A stretch of 64,000 nt of DNA, from assembly GCA_964017185.1 (NCBI GenBank), contig OZ024884.1:15700548-15764547 (forward strand), read 5' to 3'. Position numbers and translations under genes: made by a program. The stretch comes from Rugalucina vietnamica (lineage: Eukaryota; Mollusca; Bivalvia; Lucinida; Lucinidae). The notes beneath the pieces are model-generated. The model saw only the letters and a list, made by a program, of their open reading frames with translations. It had not been told where the DNA came from and made no database searches. This document shows, piece by piece, positions 41,679 through 56,900 of the stretch (its first letter is position 1; each line of letters begins with the position of its first letter).

Positions 41679-44600
41679 TGCATCTGAAAAAAATAAGAAA
41701 TGAAAATAATTGAGTGAAAGAAATCCTGAAAGAAATATCAGATACAAAAGAAAAATTCCATTTCAAAGTGTATTCTAATACATAAATTGACAAAGCCCCT
41801 AAGCAATAAAATATCTTAATACTAAATTACTTTAATATTCACCAATATTTACCAGTGAATGTTTGGTCTCACTCATTTCTGACGTCGTCTTCATCATTCT
41901 GCGTTTCTGTTCCTCCATTTCTCGAACCAGTTTATCATTCGCCATCTTCGCAGCATGAAGTTTCTGCAATAGATATTTGAGCCCCGTCATGAGAAAACCA
42001 GTCTTCGGGGTTTGCGACAAGCTCCTATACAAACCAGTCTGTACATTCCCAGTAGAAAGCTAGAGGCTTGAACTTTCAGACTTAAGAAGAAGTGAAATCA
42101 TATTATCTGTAAAGTGAAATCAAAGTTGCTGATTAGCTATGCAGTTACTGCACAGCTGATCTGCGTTTTTGCTTTCGCATAGATGACATTCCGGTTTTCT
42201 CAATGAAGTGACTCATTTTATATAAGATTCCAGTATACTGGACTTATACATGTATTTAATTCGACCTAAATTCAACATAAGGTGTATAGGTACACCATTG
42301 AGATGATCAGCCTCTTTTGTTTTGCATATATGCAAAAACATGTTCAATTCTTTGTTTGATTTGTGACTTAACATCCTATTCCAAGCAAAGGTCATGTCGG
42401 GATGCTGTCTCCATTTTATGGGGCTTCTACCAAACACAAAATGTCATGACAGCCAAAATGAGCTATTTATTTTTAAGATTTGTTTTCATGGACATTTACA
42501 TTTTTGGCTGCCAGCAGGAAAACGATATAAGAATAATGTGCCATCAGGAAAACATGTCCATGTATTGAATACCCCCTTAAACCCCACTTTTATATAGAAA
42601 AAATGGGGTATGCAGGGGTATACCTATTTTTCTTATTTTTGCTTCATAACATAGTTTGTGGGTATTTGTTAGAACTGCCTCGCCGCAATCTATGTTTTGA
42701 GCAAAAATAAGAAAAATATCAAAGAATTTCTGCTGCAAATCTTCATTTTTTACATCTTTAAAAATCTCTGTATATTGCATGGGCTTGTTTTCGTAATGCA
42801 AAATGGCTATACTGGCCTTCTAGTAGCAATATACATGTAAAAATAAACAAAATATGAGCCGCCAACAATGTGGTTTCCGAACAGGTCTGACACAAATCAG
42901 GCTGCACAGTCACAGAAGCAGGCCGGAAGCTTGAAATTTCGGTTTTAAAAAGAAGAGGAAGTGTACTATCCGTGTAGCGAAAACAAAGGCGCTGATCAGC
43001 TTCGCGGTTACCGCGAAGCTGATCTGCGTCTTTGTTTTCGCATATGCAGATTGTTGGTTTTCAATGAGGCGGCTCATATAAAATAAGGAACAAAAAAGTG
43101 TTGTTTATAAAACATAACATACACCCTGAAATTCATGACACTGTTTCTTTTTCTCGTCCAGTTCCTTGTAGCGTGTATCAGAGGCTACCATCATGTATTC
43201 AAACTGTTTCTTGCCGAGCATCAAGGCTATAATATATAAATGTAACATAAAACTTAGTGTATTTTATTGTTCTAGTTGAGAATCAAATGATCATGTATTC
43301 AAACTGTTTCTTGCCAAGCATCAAGGCTATAAAATATAAATGTAAAATTAAACTTACGTGTATTTTATTGTTCTATGCATAACATAATAGCTAGTTTAGA
43401 ATCAAATGAATTGCAATGAGAAAAAGAATTGGAAACCAGACAAACCAATGGTCTTGTAAACACTCACCTGAGATCTGAGACATATACCAATAATTTGTTT
43501 GACTATGATATTCAAATACACGTAGGGCAAAGTCAGAATAAATCCTGGAGTCAATTTTTTTTTTTCAAAATCATAAATATTCTGTCCATTTACCTATTTC
43601 CTGAAGTTTTTCCGGTCAACATCATTTTAACAGCTTTCAGCAGTTGACCTTTCCTTAAAATTCATCATTTTCATCACAGGGTCATGATTTATAAACACAT
43701 TGTACATGTAGTACACTTGTCCCAATTGCTACATGTCAAGTTTCATTGCAATAGGTTCATCAGTTCCAGAGAAGAAGAATTTTAAAGGGTTTTTACCTTG
43801 CATGGCCATGGTCATGTGATCTGGATAATTTATAAACACATTGGTTCTCCCTCCCTAAAGATGCTTCCTATATAATATGACTTTCATTGGCCAAGCATTT
43901 TCAGAGAAGATCTTTGAATATTATGATTATATACATGTATATTGCCATGGGGTGGGGCAGACCAACCCCTCAGCTAGGGGTGCAATTTTTTCAGAATCTT
44001 AAATGTTTAGTCCATTTCCTGCAAGGTTTGTACTTCAAATGATAATTAAACAATTTTCCCTATTCAAATGCATGGGCAACCTATGTTGACCTTGCCATAA
44101 AATAGGTCAAGGTCATCACAGGGTCACGATATATAAATAAATTGTAGAACTTGAGGCCCAGATGCTACATGCCAAGTTTCATTGAAATTGGTCCACCGCC
44201 TCAAGAGAAGTAAATTTTTGAAGGGTTTTTACCATATATGGGCATGGTGGCCATCTTGGTCATGTGACCTGGATTATTTATAAATACATTAATTCCCACT
44301 TCCTATAAATGCTTCCTATAAAATTTGACCATGCGCTTTCAGAGAACAAGATCTTTGAAGATTATGGTTATATACATTGATATTGCCCCGGGATGGGGGC
44401 AGACCAACCCCTGGGGTCCAAAATTTTTCAAAATCTTAAATCATCAGTCCATTTGCCCATTGCCTAAATTTTTCCCATTCAAATGCATGAGCGACCTATA
44501 TTGACCTTTCCATAAAAAAGGTCAAGGTCATCACAGGGTCATGCTTTATAATCATATTGTAGTACTTTTGGCCAAGATGCTACATGCCAAGTTTTGTTGA

Positions 44601-47600
44601 AATCAGTCCACTGGTTCTGGAGAAGATTTTTGAAGGTTTTTACTATATATTGGCGTGGCGGCCATCTTGGGCATGTGACATGGATTATTTATATACACTT
44701 TCTTTCCCCTTTCCTATAGAGGCTTAATTTGGCTCTCATTGGTCATGGGGTTTCAGAAAAGAAGATCTTTGAAAATGGTGAACAACGACGATGGATGGAC
44801 AACAACGGACGATGGACGGACGGACGGATGCCAGGTGCATGCCTATCCTATAAGCGCACCTGTGAGCCTTTGGCTCAGGTGAGCTAAAAAGAAAAGAAAA
44901 CTATAAATATGCATTTATCAGCACTATGATTTTTAAGAGGGCTAATTGGCTAAAAAGACTGTTGTTGGGAAAGAGCTAGTCATCTTGCTGTTTAAGTGTG
45001 TTGTCTTAAAAAATGTTTTGTGATGCATTTTCTTTCCCACATGGTGTCTAACTGCATCGATTTCTGGTCCCTCTATTCTCACTTTGTATTCATTACACAT
45101 AGTTATATTTGGTAGTGGTTTTGATAACTATTAAGTAAAATGGATTGAATACAAAATTTAATTACCCTCTATACAAAAAAACCTCTATACTTTATGTATT
45201 TCTTTACTGTCATACCAAGAGATGCCATACAGAACCTACTATGAAATTTTTGTACCAATGTTCAGGAAAGTTAATAATATGTCAAAAGATGAATGGACAT
45301 TATCAACCACCTACCATTCTTGTAGTTAATGTTCTTGATCATCTTAAAAGAATCTTCAAACACACTGATGATGGTCTTTGTTGCTGCGTCCCATTTGATC
45401 TGATCTCCGTGTAACATTTTATCTGAAATGATAAACCAAGATATACATTACGAAAACTTGTCCATGCAATATACAGAGATTTTTTTCAGCTGTAAAAATT
45501 GAAAATTTCATTAGAAAAATTTTGATATTTTCAATATTTTTGCTCAAAACATAGATCCTGTGTACATGTTAGAACCACATCGCTGAGGCGGTTCTAACGA
45601 GTACCCAAAACCTATGATTTGGACTCAAAATAAGAAAAACAGTTTTGCTTTATAAAAGTGGGGTATGAGCGGGTATACTGTTCATGGACATGTTTTTCTG
45701 ATGATTTTGATGAAAATTTATCAATCATAATAATGTTCATTTTTTTTTTCAAAATGATGACCAATAAATGTCCTGCAAATACACAACAGCCTTGTTTTAT
45801 ATATTTCTCTAAAACAGGAAAAGTCAACCAAAGGAGATTTTCAACATAAATATTATGTTCATCAAGTCCCTAAGAATCTATGTATACTGCACCCCTAATA
45901 ACCAAGGTTGAAATAACCAAATACAGAAGAATATTTTACCTTCATCACGAGAAAGCCGGCTTTTTGCCTCTGCAAAAACAAAGACACAGATCAGCTGTGC
46001 AGTAAGCTGATCAGTGTCTTTGTTTTCAATACACAGGTATAACTATCCCTCTTCATCTTAAAGCCAAAATTTCAAACTTCTAGCCTGCTTCTATGACTGC
46101 ACAGACCGGTTTGTGTCAGAACTGGTTGGAAACCCCAAAGACCGGCTTCCTCGTCTCATCAGCTCATAGTACCATCATAGACAATGATTCGTTCTTTCTT
46201 GGTTTTCTTTGCCAACATTTCCTTTTTCTCCTTGATAATTTTGCTCGTTTCTTCAAGCAAGGCTTTGCCGTGCTGCACAATTCTGTCCCCAGTCCGCTCA
46301 AAACTGTTCAAACAGTTCCTAAATGGTGGGAAATATAGAGAAATTTTAATCAGACCCCAAGGTTTCCTAATTCTCAATATTAAAATTTTGCCAAAAGGTG
46401 TTAATCACTTCATTTTTCAGAGTCTTGTTAAATGGATAATTATGGCGTTGGGAAAGAAATTGAAACATTTATGGATAATTGGTTTAATGAAACATCAAAC
46501 TGACAAGTTTACAAGTTTACAAGTTTATTTTCAATCTCTCAATCCTCGTTACTGAGGCAACATGAGGTACAATGAATAAACAGCATGATACGAGGCGTAG
46601 TGTACAAACTGAATAAATATACATTCAATAAACATACAAAATACATACAATACAATATGATTCACAATTTTTACTGAAACATTTTTCCTCTAGAAAATTT
46701 AGCTAAATGATTATAGGTTTAAACATATTTCAATGGGAGGGGTAAGTTACAAACTATCGAAAATACCTTTAATAAACAGGCAAAGTTTCCTTAGTGTAGC
46801 AAGATGTGTTGCATTAAGAAGAGATGAAAACTTTATAAAATTGGGTCTTACGAAGAATTTTCTGTCTATACACTGCCTTCTAAGATTATTGAGATAAGAA
46901 CAGGTTAACATGTAGTGAAACTCATCACCAATATCTAAATGACATAAATGACACTTTCTATTCTCTATCCGTATTCTTCTCCATTGCCCAGTCTCGATTG
47001 GAAGCCTACGGTTTCTCGTTCTAAATTTTAATAAATATTTTCTAGATTTAGCCGGGAGCCTAACGAGATAGCTCTCAAAACAAAATTTGGTTTTAAAAAG
47101 CCGATAGTTATAACTGACAGAAATTTTTATTTTTCATTTTCCATTGAAAATTTGAACTTGGATAAATAATGAGGAAGCCAACTTTTTTGTGGCAATTTTA
47201 TTTAGCGATTTTTTGTTCCTCACCAATATCATTAAAATAAATTGCTTGTGAAAATACATTTGGTTACAGTATTTGTTTACATTGACAGTATTTGTTTAGG
47301 TTGACAGTATTTGTTTACAGAGTCAGACGATTGTGTGTCCAAGTTCGCTTCGCTTGTGCGCTCTAGGGACTAATTTCTCCCCCATCCGAAACCCCTGGTG
47401 AAATATTGTCATTTGGCGTGTCATCAGTAATGCACTAGTCATTTGTAACCACGCCCCCCCCCCCCCCCAGACCCGGGGAATAGCGGGGACTTTGACTTTT
47501 CTGAAATCAAAGCCCTGCTAAAACCCCTGCACTAAGGGGTCAAAAATATATTAAAAGCTCGGCTAAAAGCCCCCGCCCTACGGGGACCCTCAAAGTCAAA

Positions 47601-50600
47601 AGCCATTTTTGGCTCAGTTTTGTTTTCCTCTCGCGAGATCTTGTCAACGTTCGGGAAAATCTCTGATAAAACATGGACTTAGTGGCGGTAAAATACTCTA
47701 CTTCCATGGGTCTTCCACCGGTAATACCACGGCTATACATCCCCGCTATTTTGGCGCAAAAACGAAACCACCGCATTTACCCGTCACTGGGGGGAATGTT
47801 GGAGGTAAAATCCCAGCCCTTTTCCCCCGCTATCCCCGGCCCTCCCCCGGGTCTGGGGGTGCCGTGGTTACAAATGACTAGTGCATAAACTATTCAGATT
47901 CAGACAGTGACTTACGTAATAATTCTATGCATCTCAATAGCTTCCCGAACCATCTCCGAGAGTTTCTGTGGACTCACACAGTCACCACAAATATCCATAT
48001 TTTCGTCAAACCAAAGCATTAACTCTGTGAGATAGGCTTTTCTGGTCACAGCCTTCACTTCGAAGTCATCTATTCTTTGCACTATGTTGTCTCGCTGTTC
48101 CATCTAAAATACACAACGGAAACATGCCCATGCAATATAAAGACTTTTTTTTTGGTTGTAAAAAATCTAAATTTTTATTAGAATTTTATCACATTTTTCT
48201 TAATTCTGCTCAAAACATTTATTGTGGGTACATGTACTTGTGGCCTCAGTGAGGCGGTTCTAACGAGTACCCACAATCTGTTTTGGAGCAAAACCTGCAA
48301 ACCCCAGTTTTCTAAATAAAGGTGGGGTTTAAGGGGGTATAAACTTCACGGACAAGTTTTCCTGATGATACAAACACATATCAAACATCAGAATAACATG
48401 TACATGAAATATACATCCCCTCACACACCACTTTTTGCTTGGCGCGACAGCGTCAAGCATTTGAAACGGAATGAGGATTTCTTCTCAATCTGTTGGGCTT
48501 TTCCTTTAATCTGTGGGGTTTCCCTTTGACATCCAGGGGCCTGGTTCCAGTCGCAATGTTTTTATACACTTCTTGCATAATAAATCAATTGAAGACGGAA
48601 ACCAGACTTGCTCTCCGCCGTTTTTATTAGGACTTGTGGGAAGAATGACGTACTTGGATCTAACGTTAAACATTTAGTTGGCGTTCTGGACGGATAATGC
48701 TAAAACCCGGAACTTTGTCCTAGGACCGACCAAGTACGAAAGCTTGAAATCCACCGTAGCGAGGAAGTGTTCATGACCGATGCGACCCATCGTGTTACCG
48801 AAAAACTCCACAAACCTACGAAAAACCACAACACACGGACAAATATTGGTATATACAGACTAGCCAAGCGTTCCTTTTAACAAGGAAAATTTATACATAG
48901 TTAATCTAGGGTGTACAGGGGTGCACAGAGGCAGTTCTAATGTTTACCCACAATCAATGTTTTGAGCACAATCAAGAAATCAAAATACATTTCATCTGAA
49001 AAATTTCAATTTTTATGACTTTACAAAAATCTGCATATTACATGGGGGTGTTTTTTGTAATGTCACTGCATTACCTTATATTAAGTCTTTGGACAATTTC
49101 CATCTAAAATATACATACAAGAATTGTTTTCTGGAGAGATTTGCTTATTTTTATAAAAAAAAATCTCATTAAAACTGGCTAAATGGGAGGAAACATCTCT
49201 GAGATAATGTAAAGTTCACTACAGATTTAGTGTCAAATTCGCCCAATATTTTTTTCATTTCTTGTTACAGATCTGCAGCTTTGTTTTTACTTACATACTG
49301 GTATGAGCTTCATACTGAGAAAACTTGTCTACAGGGTTTTTTAACCGGTTCAAACACAAATCAGCCTGAACCACACAGAAGAACATAGAAGCTGGAAATT
49401 TCCGATTTAAGAAGAAGAGGGATTGTACTATAGTAACTAAGGTGCTGATCAGCTGTGCAGTAACTGCACAGCTGTTCTGTGCCTTTGTTTTTGCAAAGGC
49501 AAAACTCTGGGCTTTTTCTTATGGTGCAGCTTGTATAATGACATTATGTACATCTGTAGGACTCAAAAACTAGGCCAGTCCCACAAACAGGGCCAGTTCC
49601 ACAAAATGGGCCAATCCCACAAACTGGGCTAAATTCAGAGCCGATTTCCACAAACTAGGTCAATCTAATAAATGTAGGAAAATCTTTTCATGGGTTACAA
49701 GATGATGCATTCTTACAACTTGCTAACAGAGTGATTTATTGCTAAAAAAAATCTCAAACAAGAGCTTGTCCATTTTCATTCTCATACAAAATAAACCGTA
49801 TTCATTCTGCTAAAAACTTCGAAAGTAACGTCAAGTTAATTTGCCTAAGGAGAGAAAATTGGCCCAGTTTGTGGGAATTCCAGATATCTTTCATCCCAGT
49901 TTGTGGGATAAGCCTAGTTTGTGGGATTGGCCCCGTTTGTGGGACTGGCCCAGTTTGTGAGTCTTACACATAAACTAAACTCATATAAGCCTGGGGTCCT
50001 TTTATATGAAATAGGCAAACATCATAGCCCCAGATGTGCCACCGCAGGACATGGCATGGCATCTGGGGCTATTCTGTTTGCTAAGAGGAATTTCATAGAA
50101 AAATATAATAAAAATTCAAAATCACACCTGATGCCCCTTATTATAAATGAGAGTAGACTCACCCAAATGATAATGATTGGAAAGTCAATAATATATATAT
50201 GGGTTAAGACAAGAAAAAGAAACCCGACTCACCCTCTCCCTTTCAGCTTTAGTGTCAAAGGCTTCCTGTATAGTTTGCTTTCGCTGTTGTCGATTCTCGT
50301 CAACCGCTTCTTCTTCATCATATTCAATCCCGACATCAAACAAATTCTGAAATATTGGCGTAAACATTTTATTAAAGGCCCACACTGTAAAACGCCCATA
50401 CCCCTATTTGGATGCAAAAAAAAATCCCATTTTATCCATCAGGATAACATGTCCATGACATGTATACCCCCTTAAACCCCACTTTTATACAGCAAAACTG
50501 GGGTATACATTACGTTTCCGGCCTCATATGTTTTAATCCCCCTGTTTCACCACATTTTATAGTAGAAAGGTGGATTCGAGGGGGGCATGAAATTTAAATG

Positions 50601-50913
50601 TCTGTTACACCTACCACAGGTACCAAATTATGAATTAAAACATTGTTATTCCTTCGGAATCACTAAAATGACATATTTGAACAATTTCGCTAATCCATGC
50701 CTTATAAAAATGTGTTTTTAATGTGAACTATTTCGCGCTTCGGCATTGAAAATGTTAACAGGTTGAATATACGCGCGTAGTGATACAACCGACCATTCAA
50801 ATTAACAAGTGGGCGGAGCAAATACCTGGTCAAAAACGTATCGATATCAAAAGAAAAACCATAATGAAAAAAATAATAAATTATATTATTTCAATAAATA
50901 TATGTCGTCTTGT

Positions 50914-50960
<47 letters not shown>

Positions 50961-53900
50961 TTTTTTTGTTTTGTTTTGCTATAAAAAATATTTTCAATTT
51001 CGCTGACAAGAATGCTTCCTATGACTATGTGACTATGTGAAAACGATGTATCGGTTTGATTTTCATCTAAGAAATAATTCTTAGAAAATTATATTGTAAA
51101 AAAAGTAATAATTTAAATCATTGTTTTACTTAGCTGTATAGAATTATTTTCAATTTGCCTAAGATCGCACGTACGTTGACTTTGAAAACGAGAATTTTAA
51201 AAATGTTAAAGGGAGCGAGAAAAAAAAATAAATCTGTTGAAGGACAACTGAATTTTGAGCATCCCGCAAACGCGAGGAGTTTCATTTTAATGGTATTGTT
51301 CACGTATATTAAATAAACACATCATTTTAATTTAATGCCACAATTAATATACTGCTGTTTGATCAAAGAGAATAATTTACATTTGTTTCACAAAACAAAA
51401 TAAAAATGTGCGCAATATTTCGTCATAAAAAAGGACATTCCCGAGACATTCATACTCATTGTAAAAGTATTCCATATAAAACTGGTTTGCTTGTTACGTC
51501 CCGGTCAACAGCCATAGTCATGTTTGGACGTTGCTTCTATTTTATGGGACTTTTTACCCATAAGATGAAGGCACAGACAGCCAATCTATTTCTTTAGGTC
51601 CCAGTGCGCGGGGCCCATATTATCACACAACCACACTATTATAATGTAAAGCTTGGCTAGTTCAACAAAATTATGCAAAAGAACGGATCACAATATTGCT
51701 ATGTAGGATATGCCGATAGCGTGTGTGTGCGCGAACGTGTGTGTGTGTGTTTGTGCGTGTGTTGTAGTCCCTACGCATAAACGCCAGTGATACACTGATC
51801 ATTTTGCCTTTGAATAAATACATTATAAGTTCAATGAGAACGTTTAACTTTTCACAGAGAGATACTGCAATGCTCATTAGCATATTCTCATCTCCGAGGA
51901 TCAAGAGAATACAAAACAAAATAGACCTGGTTCCCATAAATGGAGTTTGAAATGGTAAAATTTGTTGGCCCAATTTTAAATGAGCATTCATATCAGAAAA
52001 CCAACAATCTGAGTTTTCGACCAGGTCTGACACAAACCAAGATGGCTAGAGACAGGCAACTCATGTTTGGATTTTGAGAGTTGAGGAATAGTACTGAAAA
52101 TGTAGCGAAAACTAATACACTGATTAGCTGTGCAGCTGATCCGCGTCTTTGGTTTCGAATATGCAGATTGTTGGTTTTCAGGTGAAGCAGCGGCTCAAAT
52201 GTGAAACCGCCAGACTATCTGCCAAACAACGAGGAAAGAAAAATCAGAATATTGTTTTCGCAATTCATATACATGTACATAAACGTGCATGTATATAATT
52301 ATTCAACCAGGCGGTTAACTGACACTTACTCAGTATCATGTATGTGAGTCGTTTTGGAGAGTAAGAGAGATAGAAAGAGAAAAGTGAATATCTGCGAGAA
52401 CGATCTATTGAAATGTTCAGCAGTCCCTCGAATTTCGATCACATGCATTATACGTGAAGAGACACTTGTACGCGTTAGGCAGTGTGCATGTTCTCTGCTT
52501 TTGTGTTCGGGTACACGAAGTAAATGTAAGCGACGAACGAACTAACGATTAATGATGTAATAGTTTATTCATTTTTTTTCTTTTGTTTTAATCAATGATC
52601 ATTTACATGTATCTGCAACTCGATTTAAAACTAGCATCAGGGCATAACGACAAATTTATCATCTTGGCGATCCTAAGGTCGCTAACATGCATCAAATAGG
52701 TACAAAAAAGTTTGCATGAGGTTTGTTTTCGAATTTGAATTTTCGTCAAATTGCTCACACTTTTGTATATCAATAGATAACAAAGACAAAAACGAAGCAA
52801 TCATTTCGCTTCTACCTAGTCATGAGTACGACCAAAGCAACAAGACACTGCACTTAGACGCTTCAGTACATCGGTCATTTGCTTTTGTTTCCAAAAAGCT
52901 GATACTTGTATCATTTCTTATTAAGGGACGCAATTTGTAATCAAATTCATTGAAATACATGCTGAGAACATCCTCTTATAAAATTAAGTGCGGTTACCCG
53001 AGAAACTAGGTGCTAACTCGGGTTAGATAAGGAAGTGCGGTTTTGAGGCTTCCTGCTGATAACAGGTGGCTTTGATTCATTCTGTAGTAATTATTGCAAT
53101 AAAATGTTGGAGTGGTCAGAGTCGGATATCTGCTTGGTCATTAAAAGGTAATCTGATACCACAATCAAAAGAATGGAAAATATATAAATTTTAAGTTTTT
53201 AAATTGTACAAAAAATTTAAGGCTATAGCTTTAAAGAGGGGGAAAAGTTAATTGAATTTTGTTTTTCAAACGTTAAATTTGACCAAAAAATAACATTTTT
53301 AAAAACGTTGTTGAGGTAAAGAAAATGGACAAAATACAGGTAAATGTAGCTGAAGACTCTAGGTGTTAATTAGTTCATTTACATAATAGGTGCATAACTG
53401 CAAGATAAGAATTCTTGTTTACAGATATAAGAGATGTTCTCATCATGTCTGAAAGAATCAACATGCAATATGAAACAATACAATAATAAATTGATTCAAA
53501 ATTAAACTAACTCCAATTCCAATTCCAAATTTTATTGCTCTTAGGTTATACATTCATATAACAACATAAGATGCAGTACAAACAGCAAATATATAGATTC
53601 CATGGCAGCATGCAAAAGGGAGACGGAAGAAAGATGAGAAGAATAAAGAAATATTGCTACTGTTGTATATTGGAGAGCTCAGAGAGATGTTGACAGGTTG
53701 GTGTCTAAACAAAAACTGTGATAAGACCCCTAATTCAGCTTTTTATAGTCCAGGTGCCCCTGGTGTGATGAATTTTTTTTAATCACACGGGCGTGTAATC
53801 GTAATGTATTGCATTATCAAAAGTGAAAATATAAAGAAAATTGTTGCCCTCATCTATATTCGACTTGCAAATCATTTATTTATTATAAGGAGTAGATTTT

Positions 53901-56900
53901 GACCTGGGCATCGTGCCACCCTTCAGCAACATGAATTGACAATGCATTTCAAAGTGACATTGGCACCAAGGCAAGGTCGCCCGCATGCACTTATCAATTG
54001 AGTTGTGACTTACGTGCACTAATAAACCTCTGGTCCCCTCTTTCTCGAAACGAAAATCAAAGATATAATCAAAGGAGATAATCAAAGTTTGTGTTTGATC
54101 TGCTCGTTGCATGCAGAGTAGTAGTACGTATTTCAAAGGAGGAGCGAGAGAGTCATTGAAATAGTCTATGCAAAATGATTGTACATGCATATTACATACC
54201 TATATGAAACAATAAGATAAGCAAGCAAAAGCAAACGCTTGATAACCATCTAAGAAAATGTCATCATTAATTATATGGATATGAATCAATCAAAACATGC
54301 AAAAGCTCTCCGATCGTAATTAGAAACGAAATATGATAAATCACGTTTCTTATACAAGAAGATTGTTTGTTCGTTTGAAGAATGCTTTACGTCCCAGTCA
54401 ACGGCAATGGTCGGTTTTATGGGACTTTTAAATTTACCCAACATTAGGGTGTCATGACACTCAAAATGTGCTTCATAAATATAACCACCCAACTAAGCCA
54501 ATAAGGCTTATATGTATGGATAGTTTGACTTAACCACTTTTCCTGGGCAAGCTCAGACATAACAAGTAATCAGATGGTTGGTCAGTAGATTAGACGTTTT
54601 GCTTGAAGGCCATTTCTCCTACGTCCCAATAGGCGGGGACTCGTATTCTTTTACAAGAAGAATGTAAAATTGTAACTCAATGTAACAAAACTAGTATTGA
54701 ATATAATCATACTTGTAATAACAACGCAGGACATCATCACAGAAGACGCAAGTCTATTTTAAAGGTAAAAAACTTTGTCAAAAGTAGATAATCAAAATTT
54801 ATCTTATCTCCATATTTTCAAGACTTTTTAATAAAAAGACTTTTTATGCTGGTTTAATGTCTGTGGTATTAAACGTCGATTATATCGCACGTTTTGAAGA
54901 TTTTATGTAACGTTTCAATATGGAATCTTTAGGACTCAAATGTCTTTGGTAATGCATGTGCGTAACAAAAGTTACACAGATGTAATTTGAGCCGCGTTGA
55001 GAGATAACCTGATATTCGCCTCAAGTAACCCCACAGCTGATCAGCGCTCTTTGTTTTCGTTTCACGGATATCGCAATTCATCTTCTTTTTTAAATTCAAA
55101 ATGTTAAGCTTTAAGCCATCGTCTGTAGGTGCAAAGCCCGGTTTGTGTCAGACCTGGTCGAAAACATTTTTTTTTTTTTTTTTTTACAATTCAGAACTTG
55201 AAATTCGAAATGCATACATATAAAAACAGTATCACTTTCTGCGAAATACCAAAATTAAAATGTTGGAAACATATTAATTTTTGCTATCCATTAATCGATG
55301 TAACATTATGAGTATCATGATGTCAATTGAATTTCTAAGTTCTTTTCCATTTCCAGTCTGTGTACGATAGATCAACATGAAAAATGAAATAAAAATTATA
55401 CAAGATTAAAAACAATTGATCTAGATTAAATATGATCAAAACATTCCTTTAAAGCGTGCCAATTAAAACAATATGACACATAGGGATATTGGGTGACATA
55501 CCGCCCGGCATCATCAAAAAGGTTCACTAACCAGATTATGACGCCTTCGGCACAAATAAATGCTTTGATCAAAACATAAAACGTATTTTATCTCAATCAT
55601 AAAATTAGACAATATACCTATTGTCACCTGACCTAGGTAGGGGTGGAGCTAAAATAAAAGTAGTTCGGTCGTGTAATTCTTTTACAATATGCGAAGTAAC
55701 ACGTAATGACAGGGGTGTACCTATTTTTCTTATTATTTGCTCCAAAACATAGATAGTGGGTACTCCTTAGAACCGCCCCACAGAGGCGGTTCTAAAATGT
55801 GCCCACAATCTATGTTTTGAGCAAAAATATAAAAAAAATTCTCGTTCTAACGAGTACCCTGAATCAATGTTTTGAGCAACAATATTAAACATATCTAATT
55901 TTTTCCATTGAAATTTTATTTTTTTACAGCATCAACAAAATGATTGAATTTCAGAAAAACCTTGTGCAACCTTTACTAATTAAGTCTTTATAACTTTTAC
56001 ATAAGAACTTCAAATCTCTATAGGGCAAGAGATCAACTAAAATTGTCCAAAACTTGCAATAAAAACTAACCAGTTTCACTCTATTTAAGATTTCTTTCAT
56101 TTCATTCTTAATGGCCTCCTTTCTTCTCTCAGCCTTACTTTGCTGAATCTTTGATAATACTTCCATAACTTGTGGAGTACTGTACAGGGAAATCGAAGAT
56201 CTGTAGAAAAAAAGAGAAAGACGTACAAGATTATATGAGCCGGATCATGAAAAAACAGGATTTTTGCCTATGCGAAAACAAAGGCGTAGATCAGCTTCGC
56301 AGTTAGCGAAGCTTATCAACGCCTTTGTTTCCGCTACACAGATAGTACAATCTCTCTTCTTCCTAAATCCAAAATTTCAAGCTTCTAGCCTTCTTCTGTA
56401 GCTGGACAGATAGATTTGTGTCAGACCTGATCGGAAACCCCGAAGACCGGTTTTCTCACATTGTGGCTCATATGTGGAACTTGTGTATCTTTACAGCCAT
56501 CCAAATCAAGTGACACAAATCAAATTGCCAGACATCTGTTTGTGAGCAAGCTGTATGTGGCCGGGCTACTGTGTGGCTCGGTAGCTCAATTGGCAGAGCG
56601 CTCACATCATCACATGACACATGGTTAGGGAGAGGCCCTGGATTCAAGTCCCAGTTGGGCTATCCTCTTTTCCACACCTGTGACATTTGGTGGTCAATGT
56701 GGGTCTGTGCTTGACTACAAGCAGAAAAGGAACAGATTGGTGGATGAATCTTATTAAGCATGGGTAAAATTAAAATTAATCAGGTCGACCATGTGGCTCA
56801 GTAGCAGAGTGCTTGCATGGTGAGAGGGACCGGGTTCAAGTCCAAGTTAAGCCACATTCTTTTTCCTCCCCTGTGACATGTAGAAGAAATGATAAAAGAA

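Noticed and set aside
47540-47888. Several overlapping frames of 71-90 codons in GC-rich sequence
   Set aside because: They lie wholly within a fold-back MITE whose inverted arms explain the composition.
56573-56665. A functional tRNA gene
   Set aside because: The A-box and B-box halves look good, but the space between is too long and has no anticodon stem; a second similar copy follows at 56787, so it is SINE material. The heads at 21050, 24310 and 30775 fail in the same way.
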